A stretch of DNA of 40,920 nt from Geobacillus jurassicus NBRC 107829 (GTDB lineage Bacteria; Bacillota; Bacilli; Bacillales; Anoxybacillaceae), in NCBI RefSeq assembly GCF_001544315.1, contig NZ_BCQG01000033.1:1-40920 (forward strand). The letters run 5' to 3'. Each line of letters opens with the position of its first letter. The first letter of the stretch is position 1. The position numbers and the translations under genes are program-made. The notes beneath the pieces are model-generated. The model did not search any database. It was not told the DNA's origin and saw only the letters and a program-made list of their open reading frames with translations. Shown piece by piece: positions 30,942 to 40,281 of the stretch.

Positions 30942-32498
30942 GTGAGAATTTTAATGGTTTGTACAGAAAAACTCCCAGTTCCCCCTTTATTAGGTGGAGC
31001 CATTCAAACGTATATTTCCGGCATTCTTCCACATGTAAGCCAATTCCATGATGTTACCGTTTTAGGCATTACCGATTTGTCACTTCCCGCGCAAGAAACG
31101 ATTAATGGCGTTCACTACGTGCGCGTACCGGGAAAAGTATTTGAAATATACCGAGAAAACGTTGTTCGTTATGTGGAGACGAACAAGTTTGATTTAATCC
31201 ATATCTTTAACCGCCCTCGCCTTGTTCTGCCCGTCCGACAGGCAGCTCCCTACGCCAAAATTACGTTGAGCATGCACAACGATATGTTTCAACCGGAAAA
31301 AATCGATCCAGAAGAAGCAGCGGCGGCAATCGCAGAAGTGTCCCACATCGTAACAGTGAGCGATTATGTCGGCAATGTCATCCGCAGCCTATATCCGCAG
31401 GCATCGCCAAAATTGCGCACGATTTATTCTGGAGTAGACAGCAAACAATTTTTGCCGGGAAATCATCCAAAAATGCAGAAAATACGCAACGACATTCGGC
31501 GGGCTCATGGGCTAGAAAACAAAACGGTCATTTTGTTCGCCGGCAGGCTGTCGCGCAATAAAGGAGTCGATAAACTCGTCCTAGCATTGCCGGAGTTGGC
31601 CAAAAAATTTAAAGACTTAGCCCTGGTGATTGTTGGAAGCAGCTGGTTTAGCGAAAATAATATTACTGATTATGTCGCATACGTAAGAGCACTGGCGAAA
31701 AGAATGCCTGTGCCCGTTGTCACGACAGGCTTTGTCGCACCGAATGAAATCCAAAATTGGTTTGCAGCAGCCGATTTGTTCGTATGCACCTCGCAATGGC
31801 AGGAACCGTTGGCGCGCGTCCACTACGAAGCCATGGCAGCAGGCCTTCCGATCGTCACGACCGCAAGAGGCGGCAATCCGGAAGTCATTTTTGCCAATGA
31901 AAACGGCCTTATCGTGGAGAATCCAGAGAATCCAAGCGACTTTGCCGACAAGATTGCCCAAATATTATCGGATCAATCCTTGATGAGAGGAATGGGAGAA
32001 AAAGGCCGGCAGCTTGCGGTTTCGATGTATAATTGGGAACGGGTAGCTTCCGAGTTATTGGAAGTTTGGGAACAAGCGGAGAAAATAAAACAAGCTGCAG
32101 TGAGCGAAGATCAAGCGGCCGACATAACAATAGAACCGCTGAAAGAAGATGCAACAGAACAACTGAAGCCGCCAACCCCTAAAACGAATAAAGAAAAAGT
32201 CCGCTCGATAAAGAACTCGTCAGCTTCGAAAACATCCGACAAAACGAACGCCGAGCTGAAAGATAATCAACGAACAACAAACCGAGAAGAAGATATAGCA
32301 CAGCAACCAGAAATCCAGAAAAACGATCTCCCCCCTAAACAAGAGCAAACCAACGGTCACAGCAAACCTTTTATGATTACAGGCAACCAACAAGCACGAA
32401 ACACGACAGGCGAAATGTATTTGAACCGTAAACAAACGGAAGAAAAAAAACGTGCCAAATATTTTACGATTGCAAGTCATACGAATCCCCATCGATAA
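30942..32498 (+). CDS. cotSA: Glycosyltransferase family 4 protein with long disordered tail (CotSA-like)
   Basis: A 518-residue protein. Residues 1-385 are a GT-B glycosyltransferase (MRILMVCTEKLPVPPLLGGA, LFAGRLSRNKGVDKLVLALP, EPLARVHYEAMAAGLPIVTT) and a paralogue of the GT at 27440. Residues about 386-518 are low-complexity, rich in K, E, Q, T and N, with no cysteines, like an anchoring or interaction tail on the spore coat. Start GTG at 30942 behind GGAAAGGGG. It is coupled to the cotS-type gene. Confidence 0.88.
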   Translation: MRILMVCTEKLPVPPLLGGAIQTYISGILPHVSQFHDVTVLGITDLSLPAQETINGVHYVRVPGKVFEIYRENVVRYVETNKFDLIHIFNRPRLVLPVRQAAPYAKITLSMHNDMFQPEKIDPEEAAAAIAEVSHIVTVSDYVGNVIRSLYPQASPKLRTIYSGVDSKQFLPGNHPKMQKIRNDIRRAHGLENKTVILFAGRLSRNKGVDKLVLALPELAKKFKDLALVIVGSSWFSENNITDYVAYVRALAKRMPVPVVTTGFVAPNEIQNWFAAADLFVCTSQWQEPLARVHYEAMAAGLPIVTTARGGNPEVIFANENGLIVENPENPSDFADKIAQILSDQSLMRGMGEKGRQLAVSMYNWERVASELLEVWEQAEKIKQAAVSEDQAADITIEPLKEDATEQLKPPTPKTNKEKVRSIKNSSASKTSDKTNAELKDNQRTTNREEDIAQQPEIQKNDLPPKQEQTNGHSKPFMITGNQQARNTTGEMYLNRKQTEEKKRAKYFTIASHTNPHR

Positions 32499-32516
32499 TC
32501 CTAACAAAGGTAGTGC

Positions 32517-32722
32517 GTGAACTACTCCCACTTCGCTTCGCTTTGAAGTGGGAGACTTCTTTCGGAAATCTGTTAAAGAACGGAATCGTAAGCAAGCAAA
32601 CGGAAATGATTAGCTGGAACGTTTTCCCGTCCGAAACATCGATGGGCGCACCAACAGCCTGCGACTTGCCTCGCTGTAGAAAAACCGGACGTTCCCAGGC
32701 CGGCGGCGCCTCCCGGGAACGC
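32517..32722 (-). mobile_element. Probable solo right end / guide-RNA scaffold of an IS1341-type (tnpB-only) element
   Basis: On the minus strand the block ends in a hairpin of the sort seen at the ends of these elements, CTCCCACTTC and GAAGTGGGAG, then TAGTTCAC at 32517. It also holds the strong fold GTTCCC-AGGC ... GCCT-CCCGGGAAC (32691-32720). No transposase or tnpB frame is left. If the family assignment is right, it is an end-only relic that could still give a guide-type RNA ending in flanking DNA. The match to IS1341 ends is from memory. Confidence 0.45.
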
Positions 32723-32854
32723 GGCAAAACGCGAGACGGCGGGCGGACAGCTATATCTGCCCCCCTTCATGCCTTGAGCAACAGCAGACAAATGAAAGGG
32801 TTGCCTCGTTGATAAATGAATGGTTCAAGGTGCATTCGTATAGCCAACAACCGG

Positions 32855-33265
32855 TTATTGCACAAACCCGATCATCGCCACCGCCAGAAGCTGCGCGCGC
32901 CCGATGACCGTTTCGTTTCCTTGTTCATCAGCGATCGTCAACTTGGTCGCCGTGCACTGCTTTAATATGCCTTCATAGCTCTTATCCTTCATGACAAATT
33001 GGCATTTCAACGGCGGCAAATGAGCGGGCAGCTCCGCCAAAAAGGCCAACCGCTCGTCAAGCGTCATCGCCTGAAACTCCTTGTTGGCAAAAAATTCAGT
33101 CGGTTCCTCCTCGCCGCCTTGTTCATCGCTGGAACTTCCTTCCTCTTCCTGTTGCGCTCGGCTAGTCCACGTAAACGTTTCTTGCATGTGCGCCGCGGCC
33201 CGCATCGCTTTTGGCTGCACAATATAAAGCAACGGCTCCGTCTCCACAACTTTTTGTTTCCGCAC
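32855..33265 (-). CDS. cotO: Spore coat assembly protein CotO
   Basis: A 136-residue outer-coat assembly protein (YjbX). An acidic middle (EEEGSSSDEQGGEEEP) is followed by the conserved FFANKEFQAMTLDERLAFLA and LPAHLPPLKCQFVMKDKSYE segments. It starts with GTG (33265) behind AAAGGGGG. In B. subtilis cotO lies beside fabI as here. A CATATATTA element at 33297-33305 (minus strand) is a candidate sigma-K -10. Confidence 0.85.
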   Translation of the reverse strand: MRKQKVVETEPLLYIVQPKAMRAAAHMQETFTWTSRAQQEEEGSSSDEQGGEEEPTEFFANKEFQAMTLDERLAFLAELPAHLPPLKCQFVMKDKSYEGILKQCTATKLTIADEQGNETVIGRAQLLAVAMIGFVQ

Positions 33266-33296
33266 GTCAATCCCCCTTTCCGTGCTTGCCTTACCT

Positions 33297-33305
33297 TAAT
33301 ATATG
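33297..33305 (-). promoter_or_regulatory. Possible sporulation-sigma -10 element of cotO
   Basis: On the minus strand CATATATTA matches sigma-K CATAnnnTA, and the overlapping CATACATAT resembles the sigma-E -10. Distance to the GTG is about 32 bases. The -35 is not clear. Confidence 0.35.
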
Positions 33306-33340
33306 TATGCTCATGATCCGAATAATTGCCCAAGTCAAAC

Positions 33341-33373
33341 AAAAAACAGCCGCTCCATCAACAGGAACGGCTG
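33341..33373 (-). terminator. Intrinsic terminator of fabI
   Basis: CAGCCGTTCC pairs with GGAGCGGCTG with one mismatch and is followed by TTTTTTG on the minus strand. Confidence 0.88.
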
Positions 33374-33383
33374 CTCGTTCGTT

Positions 33384-34160
33384 TTAATATCCTAAAATAT
33401 GGTATCCCGAGTCGACATGAATGATTTCCCCGGTGATGCCGCGCGACAAATCGCTGAACAAAAACAGCGCCGCATCCCCGACTTCTTCTTGGGTCGTCGT
33501 CCGGCGGAGCGGGGCGCGCTCTTCGATTTGTTTTAAAATCGAGTTGAAATCGCTCACCCCTTTGGCCGACAGCGTGCGGATCGGTCCTGCGGAAATGGCG
33601 TTGACGCGGATGCCGTATTTGCCTAAATCGTTTGCCAAATATTTGACGCTCGCATCAAGCGATGCTTTTGCCACACCCATGATGTTGTAGTTTTGCACGA
33701 CGCGCTCGCCGCCAAGGTAAGTGAGGGTGACGATGCTGCCGCCTTCGGTCATCAGCTCTTTTGCCTCGCGCGCGACCGCGGTGAGCGAATACGCGCTGAT
33801 GTTATGAGCGAGCAAAAAGCCTTCGCGGCTTACGTTCATATACTCTCCGCTCAAGTCTTCTTTGTTGGCATAGGCGATGCAATGGGCGACGCCATGGATG
33901 ACGCCGACTTGTTCTTTGATTTGTGCAAAGCATTGAGTAATGTCTTCATCTTTTGACACATCGCACGGCAAGAGAAGCGAACGCTCATCCTCAAGCGTAT
34001 CCACAAGCGCCCGCACTTCTTTTTCAAAACGCTCCCCGGCATACGTAAACACAAGGCGAGCGCCGGCAGCGTGAAGCGAACGGGCGATGCCCCAGGCAAT
34101 GCTCCTCTTGTTCGCCACCCCCATGACAACATATGTACGTCCTTCCAACGATAAGTTCAT
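33384..34160 (-). CDS. fabI: Enoyl-[acyl-carrier-protein] reductase FabI
   Basis: Last step of the fatty-acid elongation cycle; a 258-residue short-chain dehydrogenase. The N-terminal nucleotide site GVANKRSIAWGIA is typical of FabI, and the catalytic Y-x6-K is in YNIMGVAKAS (about residue 157). It has a near-perfect FapR operator over its promoter, so it should be repressed when malonyl-CoA is low. Inhibitor target site region appears unaltered by eye. Confidence 0.95.
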   Translation of the reverse strand: MNLSLEGRTYVVMGVANKRSIAWGIARSLHAAGARLVFTYAGERFEKEVRALVDTLEDERSLLLPCDVSKDEDITQCFAQIKEQVGVIHGVAHCIAYANKEDLSGEYMNVSREGFLLAHNISAYSLTAVAREAKELMTEGGSIVTLTYLGGERVVQNYNIMGVAKASLDASVKYLANDLGKYGIRVNAISAGPIRTLSAKGVSDFNSILKQIEERAPLRRTTTQEEVGDAALFLFSDLSRGITGEIIHVDSGYHILGY

Positions 34161-34189
34161 TCGTTCATCCTCCTAATTATCGTTTATTA

Positions 34190-34206
34190 TTAGTACCAGG
34201 TGTTAA
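34190..34206. promoter_or_regulatory. FapR operator of fabI
   Basis: TTAGTACCAGGTGTTAA differs from the FapR consensus TTAGTACCTGGTACTAA at only three positions and lies just downstream of the -10. Binding would block fabI transcription until malonyl-CoA releases FapR. Confidence 0.85.
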
Positions 34207-34210
34207 TTCT

Positions 34211-34239
34211 ATTATAGGCGATGCGGCGGGCGATGTAAA
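34211..34239 (-). promoter_or_regulatory. Sigma-A promoter of fabI
   Basis: TTTACA (34234-34239), 17-base spacer, TATAAT (34211-34216) on the minus strand, just upstream of the FapR box. Confidence 0.88.
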
Positions 34240-34358
34240 TGCACGCTTCCCTTTTGCCTTCCGATTCCTTCATGCTGCCGGCGGTTTTTCCCACTTTGCA
34301 AAACCGGCACGATTCGCTAATATGGTATATGGTACATTTGAATGGAGAGGATCGTTCC

Positions 34359-35537
34359 ATGGATCATGATCGTTTTTCCCAGTCGAAGCTCGATTATCAT
34401 TTGTTGTTTCTTTTATTCTTAATGGCCGTTATCAGCGCGATCGCCATCCATAGCGCGGAACCGATGCTTCCCGAGAAACTGCAAAACGTCAACTTTGCTT
34501 CAAAGCAGCTGCAATGGTACGCCATCGGCGCTGTCGTCATCGCCTTGACGATGATCATTGACTATGACCGGCTGTTTCAAATCGCTTGGTATTTGTATGG
34601 ATTCGGGATGCTGCTGTTGCTTGGGCTGGAATTAAACGTCCCAGGATCAGTGACCATTAAAGGGGCGACGAGCTGGTACAAGCTACCTGGAGGAAACTTC
34701 CAGCCTTCCGAGCTGATGAAAATTTTTATGATCATCGTCCTAAGTCGCATCATCGTCAACCATCGGGAAAAATATCCCGAACCGACGATCAGCGATGATT
34801 TTAAATTGCTCGGCAAAATCGCTTTGACCGTCTTACCGCCGCTCATTTTGCTCGCCAAGCAGCCGGACATGGGCATGTCGATGGTGTTTATGGCCATCAC
34901 CGCCACCTTGGTGCTCGTTTCCGGCATCCGCTGGCGCATCATTTTCGGCATTGTCTTTTCCGGCGTAACAGCGGTGGCAGTCGTTGTGTTCATTTTCTTT
35001 TATTTTCCCGATTTCTTCCACCAATACATTATTAAAGAAGATTACCAGTTGAACCGGTTTTACGGCTGGCTGGCTCCATATGAATATTCCAACGAGCAAG
35101 GCTTCCAGCTCATCCGTTCGCTCATGGCCATTGGGTCGGGGGAACTGTATGGGAAAGGATTAGGCAACTTGCAAGTCTATTTGCCCGAGGCGCATACAGA
35201 CTTTGTGTTTGGCGTCATCTCTGAACAGTTCGGATTTGTCGGCTCAAGCATCGTCGTTTCTCTCTTTTTCCTGCTCATTTATCGCATGATCCATATTGCG
35301 CTCGAGAGCAACGATTTGTACGGCAGCTATTTATGCGCCGGTGTTGCGGGCATGATCACATTCCAAGTGTTCCAAAACATTGGCATGACGATTGGGCTTT
35401 TGCCGATCACCGGACTGCCGCTGCCGTTCATCAGCTACGGGGGAAGTTCGCTGGCAACCTACATGCTGGCGATCGGCCTCGTCTTAAACGTCCATTCGCG
35501 GACGCGAAAGTTTATGTTCGCGAGCGACGACGAATAA
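34359..35537 (+). CDS. RodA/FtsW/SpoVE-family peptidoglycan glycosyltransferase
   Basis: A SEDS polymerase of 392 aa with about ten membrane helices. Family signatures include GATSWYKLPGGNFQPSELMK and the C-terminal LLPITGLPLPFISYGGSSLA; LKQPDMGMSM is LAKQPDMGMSM here, containing the essential Asp. The start at 34359 is behind GGAGAGG; upstream in-frame ATGs (34239, 34342) lack a site and lie in the fabI regulatory region. The RodA side is favoured over FtsW by similarity to RodA-type motifs, but this is not certain. Confidence 0.88.
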   Translation: MDHDRFSQSKLDYHLLFLLFLMAVISAIAIHSAEPMLPEKLQNVNFASKQLQWYAIGAVVIALTMIIDYDRLFQIAWYLYGFGMLLLLGLELNVPGSVTIKGATSWYKLPGGNFQPSELMKIFMIIVLSRIIVNHREKYPEPTISDDFKLLGKIALTVLPPLILLAKQPDMGMSMVFMAITATLVLVSGIRWRIIFGIVFSGVTAVAVVVFIFFYFPDFFHQYIIKEDYQLNRFYGWLAPYEYSNEQGFQLIRSLMAIGSGELYGKGLGNLQVYLPEAHTDFVFGVISEQFGFVGSSIVVSLFFLLIYRMIHIALESNDLYGSYLCAGVAGMITFQVFQNIGMTIGLLPITGLPLPFISYGGSSLATYMLAIGLVLNVHSRTRKFMFASDDE

Positions 35538-35568
35538 GCCGCTTGCTGTGGGCAGGCGGCTTTCTTTT
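35537..35568 (+). terminator. Intrinsic terminator of the RodA-type gene
   Basis: AAGCCGC pairs with GCGGCTT with an inner GC pair and a T-rich tail (TTTCTTTT). Confidence 0.75.
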
Positions 35569-35735
35569 GGCCTTCATCCCGGCCCAAGGCCCCTTCTTTG
35601 TTCCGCTCCCCGCCGCGGCCACTGCTTTTTGAACAGCGCCTTCGATGGGTAGGGCAAGGCTGCCTCATCTTTTCTTTTCCTTGTCGAACGGACATACTGG
35701 TAGTATAACGATTATGGCTAGAAAGGAGCTCATGT

Positions 35736-36473
35736 ATGCAGGTGGACATCATCGGCGACATTCACGGCTGCTTCCGCGAATTCGCCGCGTTGACGGAAAC
35801 GCTCGGCTACCATTGGGACGAAGGGGTTCCAGTTCATCCGGACGGACGAAAGCTCGGTTTTGTCGGCGATTTGACCGACCGCGGTCCTGAATCGCTGAAA
35901 ATGATCGAAATCGTCTGCGACCTGATCGAGCGGAACCTCGCCTATTACGTGCCGGGCAACCATTGCAATAAACTGTACCGCTTTTTCTTAGGACGAAATG
36001 TGCAAATCGCCCACGGGCTTGAGACGACCGTCGCTGAGTACCGCGCCTTGCCCCCGAGCGAGCAGGAGATGATCCGCCGCAAGTTCATCCGCCTGTACGA
36101 AGGGGCGCCGCTGTATGCCGTGCTGGATGAGGGGCGCCTTGTCATCGCCCATGCCGGCATCCGTCACGACTATATCGGGCGGACGGACAAAAAAGTCAAG
36201 ACGTTCGTCCTGTATGGGGACATCACCGGCGAAACGAACCCGGACGGAACGCCGGTGCGCCGCGACTGGGCGAAACGATATCGCGGCAGCGCATGGGTTG
36301 TGTATGGCCACACGCCGATCGAAAAACCGCGGTTTGTCGGACGGACGGTCAACATCGACACCGGCTGTGTATTTGGCGGCGCGCTGACCGCCTTGCGCTA
36401 TCCGGAAATGGAAACGGTCTCCGTTCCTTCCTCGATGCCGTTCGTTCCCGAAAAGTTCCGCACGTTCTCCTAA
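35736..36473 (+). CDS. prpE: Bis(5'-nucleosyl)-tetraphosphatase PrpE
   Basis: Metallophosphatase of 245 aa that splits Ap4A. Metal-binding motifs are all present: GDIHG (7-11), GDLTDRG (44-50), GNH (74-76), AHAGIRHD and YGHTP. Start ATG 35736 behind AAAGGAGC. In B. subtilis it is yjbP, next to yjbO as here. The last bases overlap the end of the converging pseudouridine synthase gene. Confidence 0.93.
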   Translation: MQVDIIGDIHGCFREFAALTETLGYHWDEGVPVHPDGRKLGFVGDLTDRGPESLKMIEIVCDLIERNLAYYVPGNHCNKLYRFFLGRNVQIAHGLETTVAEYRALPPSEQEMIRRKFIRLYEGAPLYAVLDEGRLVIAHAGIRHDYIGRTDKKVKTFVLYGDITGETNPDGTPVRRDWAKRYRGSAWVVYGHTPIEKPRFVGRTVNIDTGCVFGGALTALRYPEMETVSVPSSMPFVPEKFRTFS

Positions 36474-37381
36474 TCAGCACTTCGTCTGCGCATTGCCTCG
36501 ATCAGGCGCGCCATATCGCCAGGAAGCGGGGCGGAAAATGTATACCAACGCCCGGCAAACGGGTGAAAAAACGACAGCTGCCGGCTGTGAAGCGCCTGGC
36601 GGCCGATCATCTCTCGGCTTCCACCGTACAGCTCATCGCCGGCGAGCGGGTGGCCGAGATAAGCCAAATGGACGCGGATTTGGTGCGTGCGCCCCGTCTC
36701 CAGCCGAAGCGAAACGTATGTATAGCCATAAAGCCTCTCCAACACGCGAAAATGAGTGACGGCTGGCTTTCCGTCTTCCCGTACTTCGCGGGCGATGATG
36801 CTGTCGCTTTGACGGCCGATGGGGGCGTCAATCGTCCTTTCATCCTCGACGATGACGCCATGGCAAATGGCCTCATATGTGCGCGCAACCTGTCCTTTTT
36901 GTTGCAACGCCGACAGCAAATGATGAACGTGGCGGTGCTTGGCGACGAGCACAAGCCCGGACGTGTCGCGGTCAAGCCTTGTCACAATATGGACGGTCGA
37001 GTCAAGCTGCTGCTGGCGATAATGGTAGAGCAAGCCATTGGCGAGCGTCCCGCCCGGATGGTGGCGCGACGGAATCGTCGCCAATCCAGCTGGTTTGTTG
37101 ACAACGAGGACGTAATCGTCTTCATACATAATGTCAAGCGGCATCGCTTCAGCGTCCATCCAATCGCTTGTCCGCTCCGGCGGAAAGACGACCGACAGCG
37201 TCTCGCCGGCGCGCAGCACATGGCGGACGGTGACGAGCCGCCCGTCAATCAACAGCGCCCCGCCGTGGAATTTAATATCGGTGAGAGCGGTCCGCGAAAT
37301 GCCGTTCTCTTGCAAAAACTGGCGCAACAGTTTTCCGTCATGCTGTTCATCGATGGAAAAAGTCAAGGTAAACGGCGGCAA
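36470..37381 (-). CDS. RluD-family 23S rRNA pseudouridine synthase (YjbO-like)
   Basis: A 303-residue RluA/RluD-type synthase. An N-terminal S4-like segment ([20 protein letters not shown]) is followed by the catalytic motif [15 protein letters not shown] with the active Asp. RNA site is not predictable here. The start is TTG at 37381 (MPPFTLTF) behind AAAGGTGA; this is a rare start. It is convergent with prpE, with a four-base overlap. Confidence 0.9.
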   Translation of the reverse strand: MPPFTLTFSIDEQHDGKLLRQFLQENGISRTALTDIKFHGGALLIDGRLVTVRHVLRAGETLSVVFPPERTSDWMDAEAMPLDIMYEDDYVLVVNKPAGLATIPSRHHPGGTLANGLLYHYRQQQLDSTVHIVTRLDRDTSGLVLVAKHRHVHHLLSALQQKGQVARTYEAICHGVIVEDERTIDAPIGRQSDSIIAREVREDGKPAVTHFRVLERLYGYTYVSLRLETGRTHQIRVHLAYLGHPLAGDELYGGSREMIGRQALHSRQLSFFHPFAGRWYTFSAPLPGDMARLIEAMRRRSAD

Positions 37382-37565
37382 TGTTCGTCACCTTTCTGTC
37401 AAAAAATCGTCGGCTCAATCGGCATGTCCAACTGCTTTGCTTCACCGCCCTCCGCCGAACGGAATGCCGGCGGGCGAACGCCGCCATGGCATCGGCGTCT
37501 GCGCCGAAAGGCCATTGCCCCACGCAAACGGGAAGCTCCGGCATCACTGAAGGGATGGACTTTCA
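37382..37565. other. Spacer between the pseudouridine synthase gene and nadK
   Basis: 184 bases with no supported gene on either strand. No clear terminator hairpin with a T-tract is seen, so nadK and the synthase gene may be read together. Confidence 0.4.
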
Positions 37566-38381
37566 TCAGTCGGCGATAAACGAGTCGCGCACCCGCCGCC
37601 AAAACGGAAACGGCCGAAAGCGGGCGAAACGCACCTTTTCATCAGCCACGCGGCATTGAATCGACTTTACGTCTTTATGCAAGAGCGACAAATGGTCGAT
37701 CGTAATTTGAAAATCGACGTGGTTGACCGGCTTGAGTAAACACGTATGGTGCGCCGGCAATACGAGCGGCGATCCGATCGTCCGAAAAACGCGGTTGTTG
37801 ATCGACGCCATCTCGGTCACTTGAATCGCCTCAAGCGAAGGATGCAAAATGGCCCCGCCGAGCGCTTTATTGTAAGCCGTGCTTCCGGTCGGCGTCGAAA
37901 TGCACAACCCGTCGCCGCGGAACCGTTCAAACAAGTCGCCGCGAATTTCAACGTCCATCACGAGCGTCCCGCTGACGCATTTGACCGTGCATTCATTGAG
38001 TGCTAAATACTTTGCCTCGCTTCCGCCGTTCAGATAGCGGATCGTCACCTCAAGGAGCGGATATTCGACCACTTGATACGGCGTCTTGGCAATGGCGATA
38101 ACAAGCTTTTCGAGTTCCTCCGGCACCCAGTCGGCGTAAAAGCCGAGATGGCCGGTATGGACTCCGACGAACGCCGTCTTGTCCAACCGGTGGCAATAGC
38201 GATGGAACGCGTACAACAACGTTCCATCGCCGCCGACCGAAATGACAAGGTCGGGTTCCTCTTCATCGCAGCGCAAGTCAAAATCAAGCAAATACGTTTT
38301 CATTTTTTGCGCCAAGGCGTTTGACGTGTCATCTCCTTTGGACGTGATGGCGAATGCGAGCGGCGCGTCCGTCCGTTTCAT
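37566..38381 (-). CDS. nadK: NAD kinase
   Basis: Phosphorylates NAD to NADP. 271 aa; the GGDGT motif is at residues 50-54, followed by LNECTVK and [16 protein letters not shown]. In B. subtilis this is nadF (yjbN). The start overlaps the relQ stop by four bases, so the two are translationally coupled. Confidence 0.95.
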   Translation of the reverse strand: MKRTDAPLAFAITSKGDDTSNALAQKMKTYLLDFDLRCDEEEPDLVISVGGDGTLLYAFHRYCHRLDKTAFVGVHTGHLGFYADWVPEELEKLVIAIAKTPYQVVEYPLLEVTIRYLNGGSEAKYLALNECTVKCVSGTLVMDVEIRGDLFERFRGDGLCISTPTGSTAYNKALGGAILHPSLEAIQVTEMASINNRVFRTIGSPLVLPAHHTCLLKPVNHVDFQITIDHLSLLHKDVKSIQCRVADEKVRFARFRPFPFWRRVRDSFIAD

Positions 38382-39019
38382 TGTCCTTCTCCTTTTGCCT
38401 CTTGTTTTCGGGAAAAAGCGGCTTGCGCTTCTTGAATTTCAAAGCGGATTTTGGACATCTCCTCATCGAGACGATAGGCCGCCTCGGCAGCGCGCTGCAG
38501 CCGAACTTTGATGTCCTCGGGGAAACGTCCGCTGTACTTATAGTTCAACGAATGCTCAATCGTCGCCCAAAAGTTCATCGCCAACGTTCGAATTTGAATC
38601 TCCGCCAAAATGTTTTTTTCACCGCGGATCGTCTGCACTGGGTAGCGGATGACAAGATGGTACGAGCGGTAGCCGCTCTCTTTTTTTTGCGTGATGTAAT
38701 CGCGTTCCTCAACAATCGTAAAATCGTTGCGCTGACGCAATAACTCGACGACAGTCTTAATGTCATCGACAAACTGGCACATGATGCGCAGCCCCGCAAT
38801 ATCTTGCATCTCTTCCTCGAGGCGGTCAAGCGGGATATTTTTCTTTTGCGCCTTATCCAAAATGCTGGCGACAGGCTTCACCCGCCCAGTGACAAACTCA
38901 ATCGGCGAGTGCGCTTCGATCATCTCAAATTGGGCGCGAATGCCCCTCAGTTTCACTTTCAATTCCTCAACCGCCTGCTTATACGGGGCTAAAAACAAAT
39001 CCCAATGGTTTATCATCAT
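38378..39019 (-). CDS. relQ: Small alarmone synthetase RelQ (GTP pyrophosphokinase, YjbM)
   Basis: Single-domain (p)ppGpp synthetase of 213 aa, cytoplasmic. The synthetase signatures are [42 protein letters not shown] and [20 protein letters not shown]. There is no hydrolase or TGS domain, as expected for SAS1-type enzymes. The ATG at 39019 (MMINHW) or the next ATG at 39016 is the start; AGGTGG lies just upstream. Paired with nadK. Confidence 0.94.
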   Translation of the reverse strand: MMINHWDLFLAPYKQAVEELKVKLRGIRAQFEMIEAHSPIEFVTGRVKPVASILDKAQKKNIPLDRLEEEMQDIAGLRIMCQFVDDIKTVVELLRQRNDFTIVEERDYITQKKESGYRSYHLVIRYPVQTIRGEKNILAEIQIRTLAMNFWATIEHSLNYKYSGRFPEDIKVRLQRAAEAAYRLDEEMSKIRFEIQEAQAAFSRKQEAKGEGQ

Positions 39020-39059
39020 ACCACCTGCCTATACGATCTCCGACTTCCGCATCCTAGCC

Positions 39060-39094
39060 CAAGAAGGCGTAGCCGCGCCTTAGTGCCCTTCTTG
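39060..39094. repeat. Inverted repeat between yjbL and relQ
   Basis: CAAGAAGG (39060-39067) pairs with CCTTCTTG (39087-39094). No T-tract follows on either strand. It could be a weak terminator or processing hairpin; nothing else is seen in the 156-base spacer. Confidence 0.35.
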
Positions 39095-39175
39095 AAGAAA
39101 ACGCGCGTCAGCCCCATTTGCCCAGACCGCTCCGTTTCTCTTTCGTTCCCGCGCCAAAAGGCAGGCAACCGCAGT

Positions 39176-39553
39176 TCATTCGCCAAAAAATACGTCTTGC
39201 ACCGCCTGTTCAAGCGCCTCGCCATAGTTGGCGTTGCCGCGAATATTTTCAAGCAAATAAGACAGTTCGTCACTAAACTGTTGGAGCTCGACCGCCGCTT
39301 CCCCGCACCGAAGCCAGACCGGCTCCCGAGCGTCAAGCGCCGCCTTCAGCTTGGGCCACCATTGCTTCGGGATGATGGCATAAAGAAAGCGGTCATCAGT
39401 TTCCAAAATGTACGCAAACGCCAATGCATCCGAGTCGACAAGCATATGGCGTTTCGGCGTCACGCGATCGAGCGAAACCGGAGCATCATTGACATACAGC
39501 CAAAGCCGGCCGCCTTCCCGCTCCGCCCGCCTAACGATCACTTTTTCGTTCAT
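39176..39553 (-). CDS. yjbL: UPF0738 family protein YjbL
   Basis: A 125-residue protein starting MNEKVIVRRAEREGGRLWLY. Matches the UPF0738 family by position (between relQ and yjbK) and by the DALAFAYILETDDRFLYAII and WWPKLKAALDAREPVWL segments. Function unknown. GAAGGAGAGG precedes the ATG. Confidence 0.88.
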   Translation of the reverse strand: MNEKVIVRRAEREGGRLWLYVNDAPVSLDRVTPKRHMLVDSDALAFAYILETDDRFLYAIIPKQWWPKLKAALDAREPVWLRCGEAAVELQQFSDELSYLLENIRGNANYGEALEQAVQDVFFGE

Positions 39554-39687
39554 GCTTCCTCTCCTTCCGCATCAACCATCCGCCTTTTATTTTACCATAT
39601 TCACCCTATGCAGACGAAATAATTGATATTCGCCGCAAAACGACTGATAATAGAAGGAGACGATGTCTTGCCTGAAGGAGATTTACC

Positions 39688-40281
39688 ATGCGTCAAGAAG
39701 TGGAGATCGAGTTAAAAAACTTGTTGACGGCGGCGGAGTTCACCGCCGTTCGCACCGCTTTTCGCCTTGATGATGGCGCTTTCCGCCGCCAGGAAAACCA
39801 TTACTTTGACACTCCGTCATTCGCCCTGAAAGAACGGGCGGCGGCGCTGCGCATCCGGGCGAAAGAAGGACGCCTGACCTTGACGTTGAAACAAACTCGG
39901 GTGGATGGAACCATTTTGGAAACGCATGAGCCGCTTTCACCATCCGAAATGGAAGCATTGCTTGCCGGCAAGGCAGCACCCCGTGGGGTGATCGCCGCTT
40001 TGCTTATCGAAATGGGCGTCAATCCACAAGAGGTGCGCTGCTTTGGCTCCCTTGTCACCGACCGCGCTGAATGGCCGCATGAAGGCGGCACGTTATGCCT
40101 TGACCATAACCGTTACTTGCAAAGCGAAGATTACGAACTTGAATATGAAGTGGATCACGTGGAAGCGGGTGAGGAGCGGTTTTTGCGCCTGCTTGGGGCG
40201 CTTGGCATTCCGCGCCGCCCGGCGCCAAACAAAATCGCCCGCTTTTACGCCCGCAAGAAGGAAATGGAGGAAAGACGATGA
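39688..40281 (+). CDS. yjbK: CYTH domain protein YjbK
   Basis: Triphosphate tunnel enzyme of 197 aa. The ExExK hallmark EVEIELK is at residues 4-10, and the basic and acidic strand motifs ([36 protein letters not shown]) follow. Likely an inorganic triphosphatase or related hydrolase. Start behind GAAGGAGAT. The stop overlaps the next ATG by four bases. Confidence 0.92.
   Translation: MRQEVEIELKNLLTAAEFTAVRTAFRLDDGAFRRQENHYFDTPSFALKERAAALRIRAKEGRLTLTLKQTRVDGTILETHEPLSPSEMEALLAGKAAPRGVIAALLIEMGVNPQEVRCFGSLVTDRAEWPHEGGTLCLDHNRYLQSEDYELEYEVDHVEAGEERFLRLLGALGIPRRPAPNKIARFYARKKEMEERR

Noticed and set aside
36293-37579. 428-aa plus-strand open frame
   Set aside because: Antisense to the conserved pseudouridine synthase gene and overlapping prpE in another frame.
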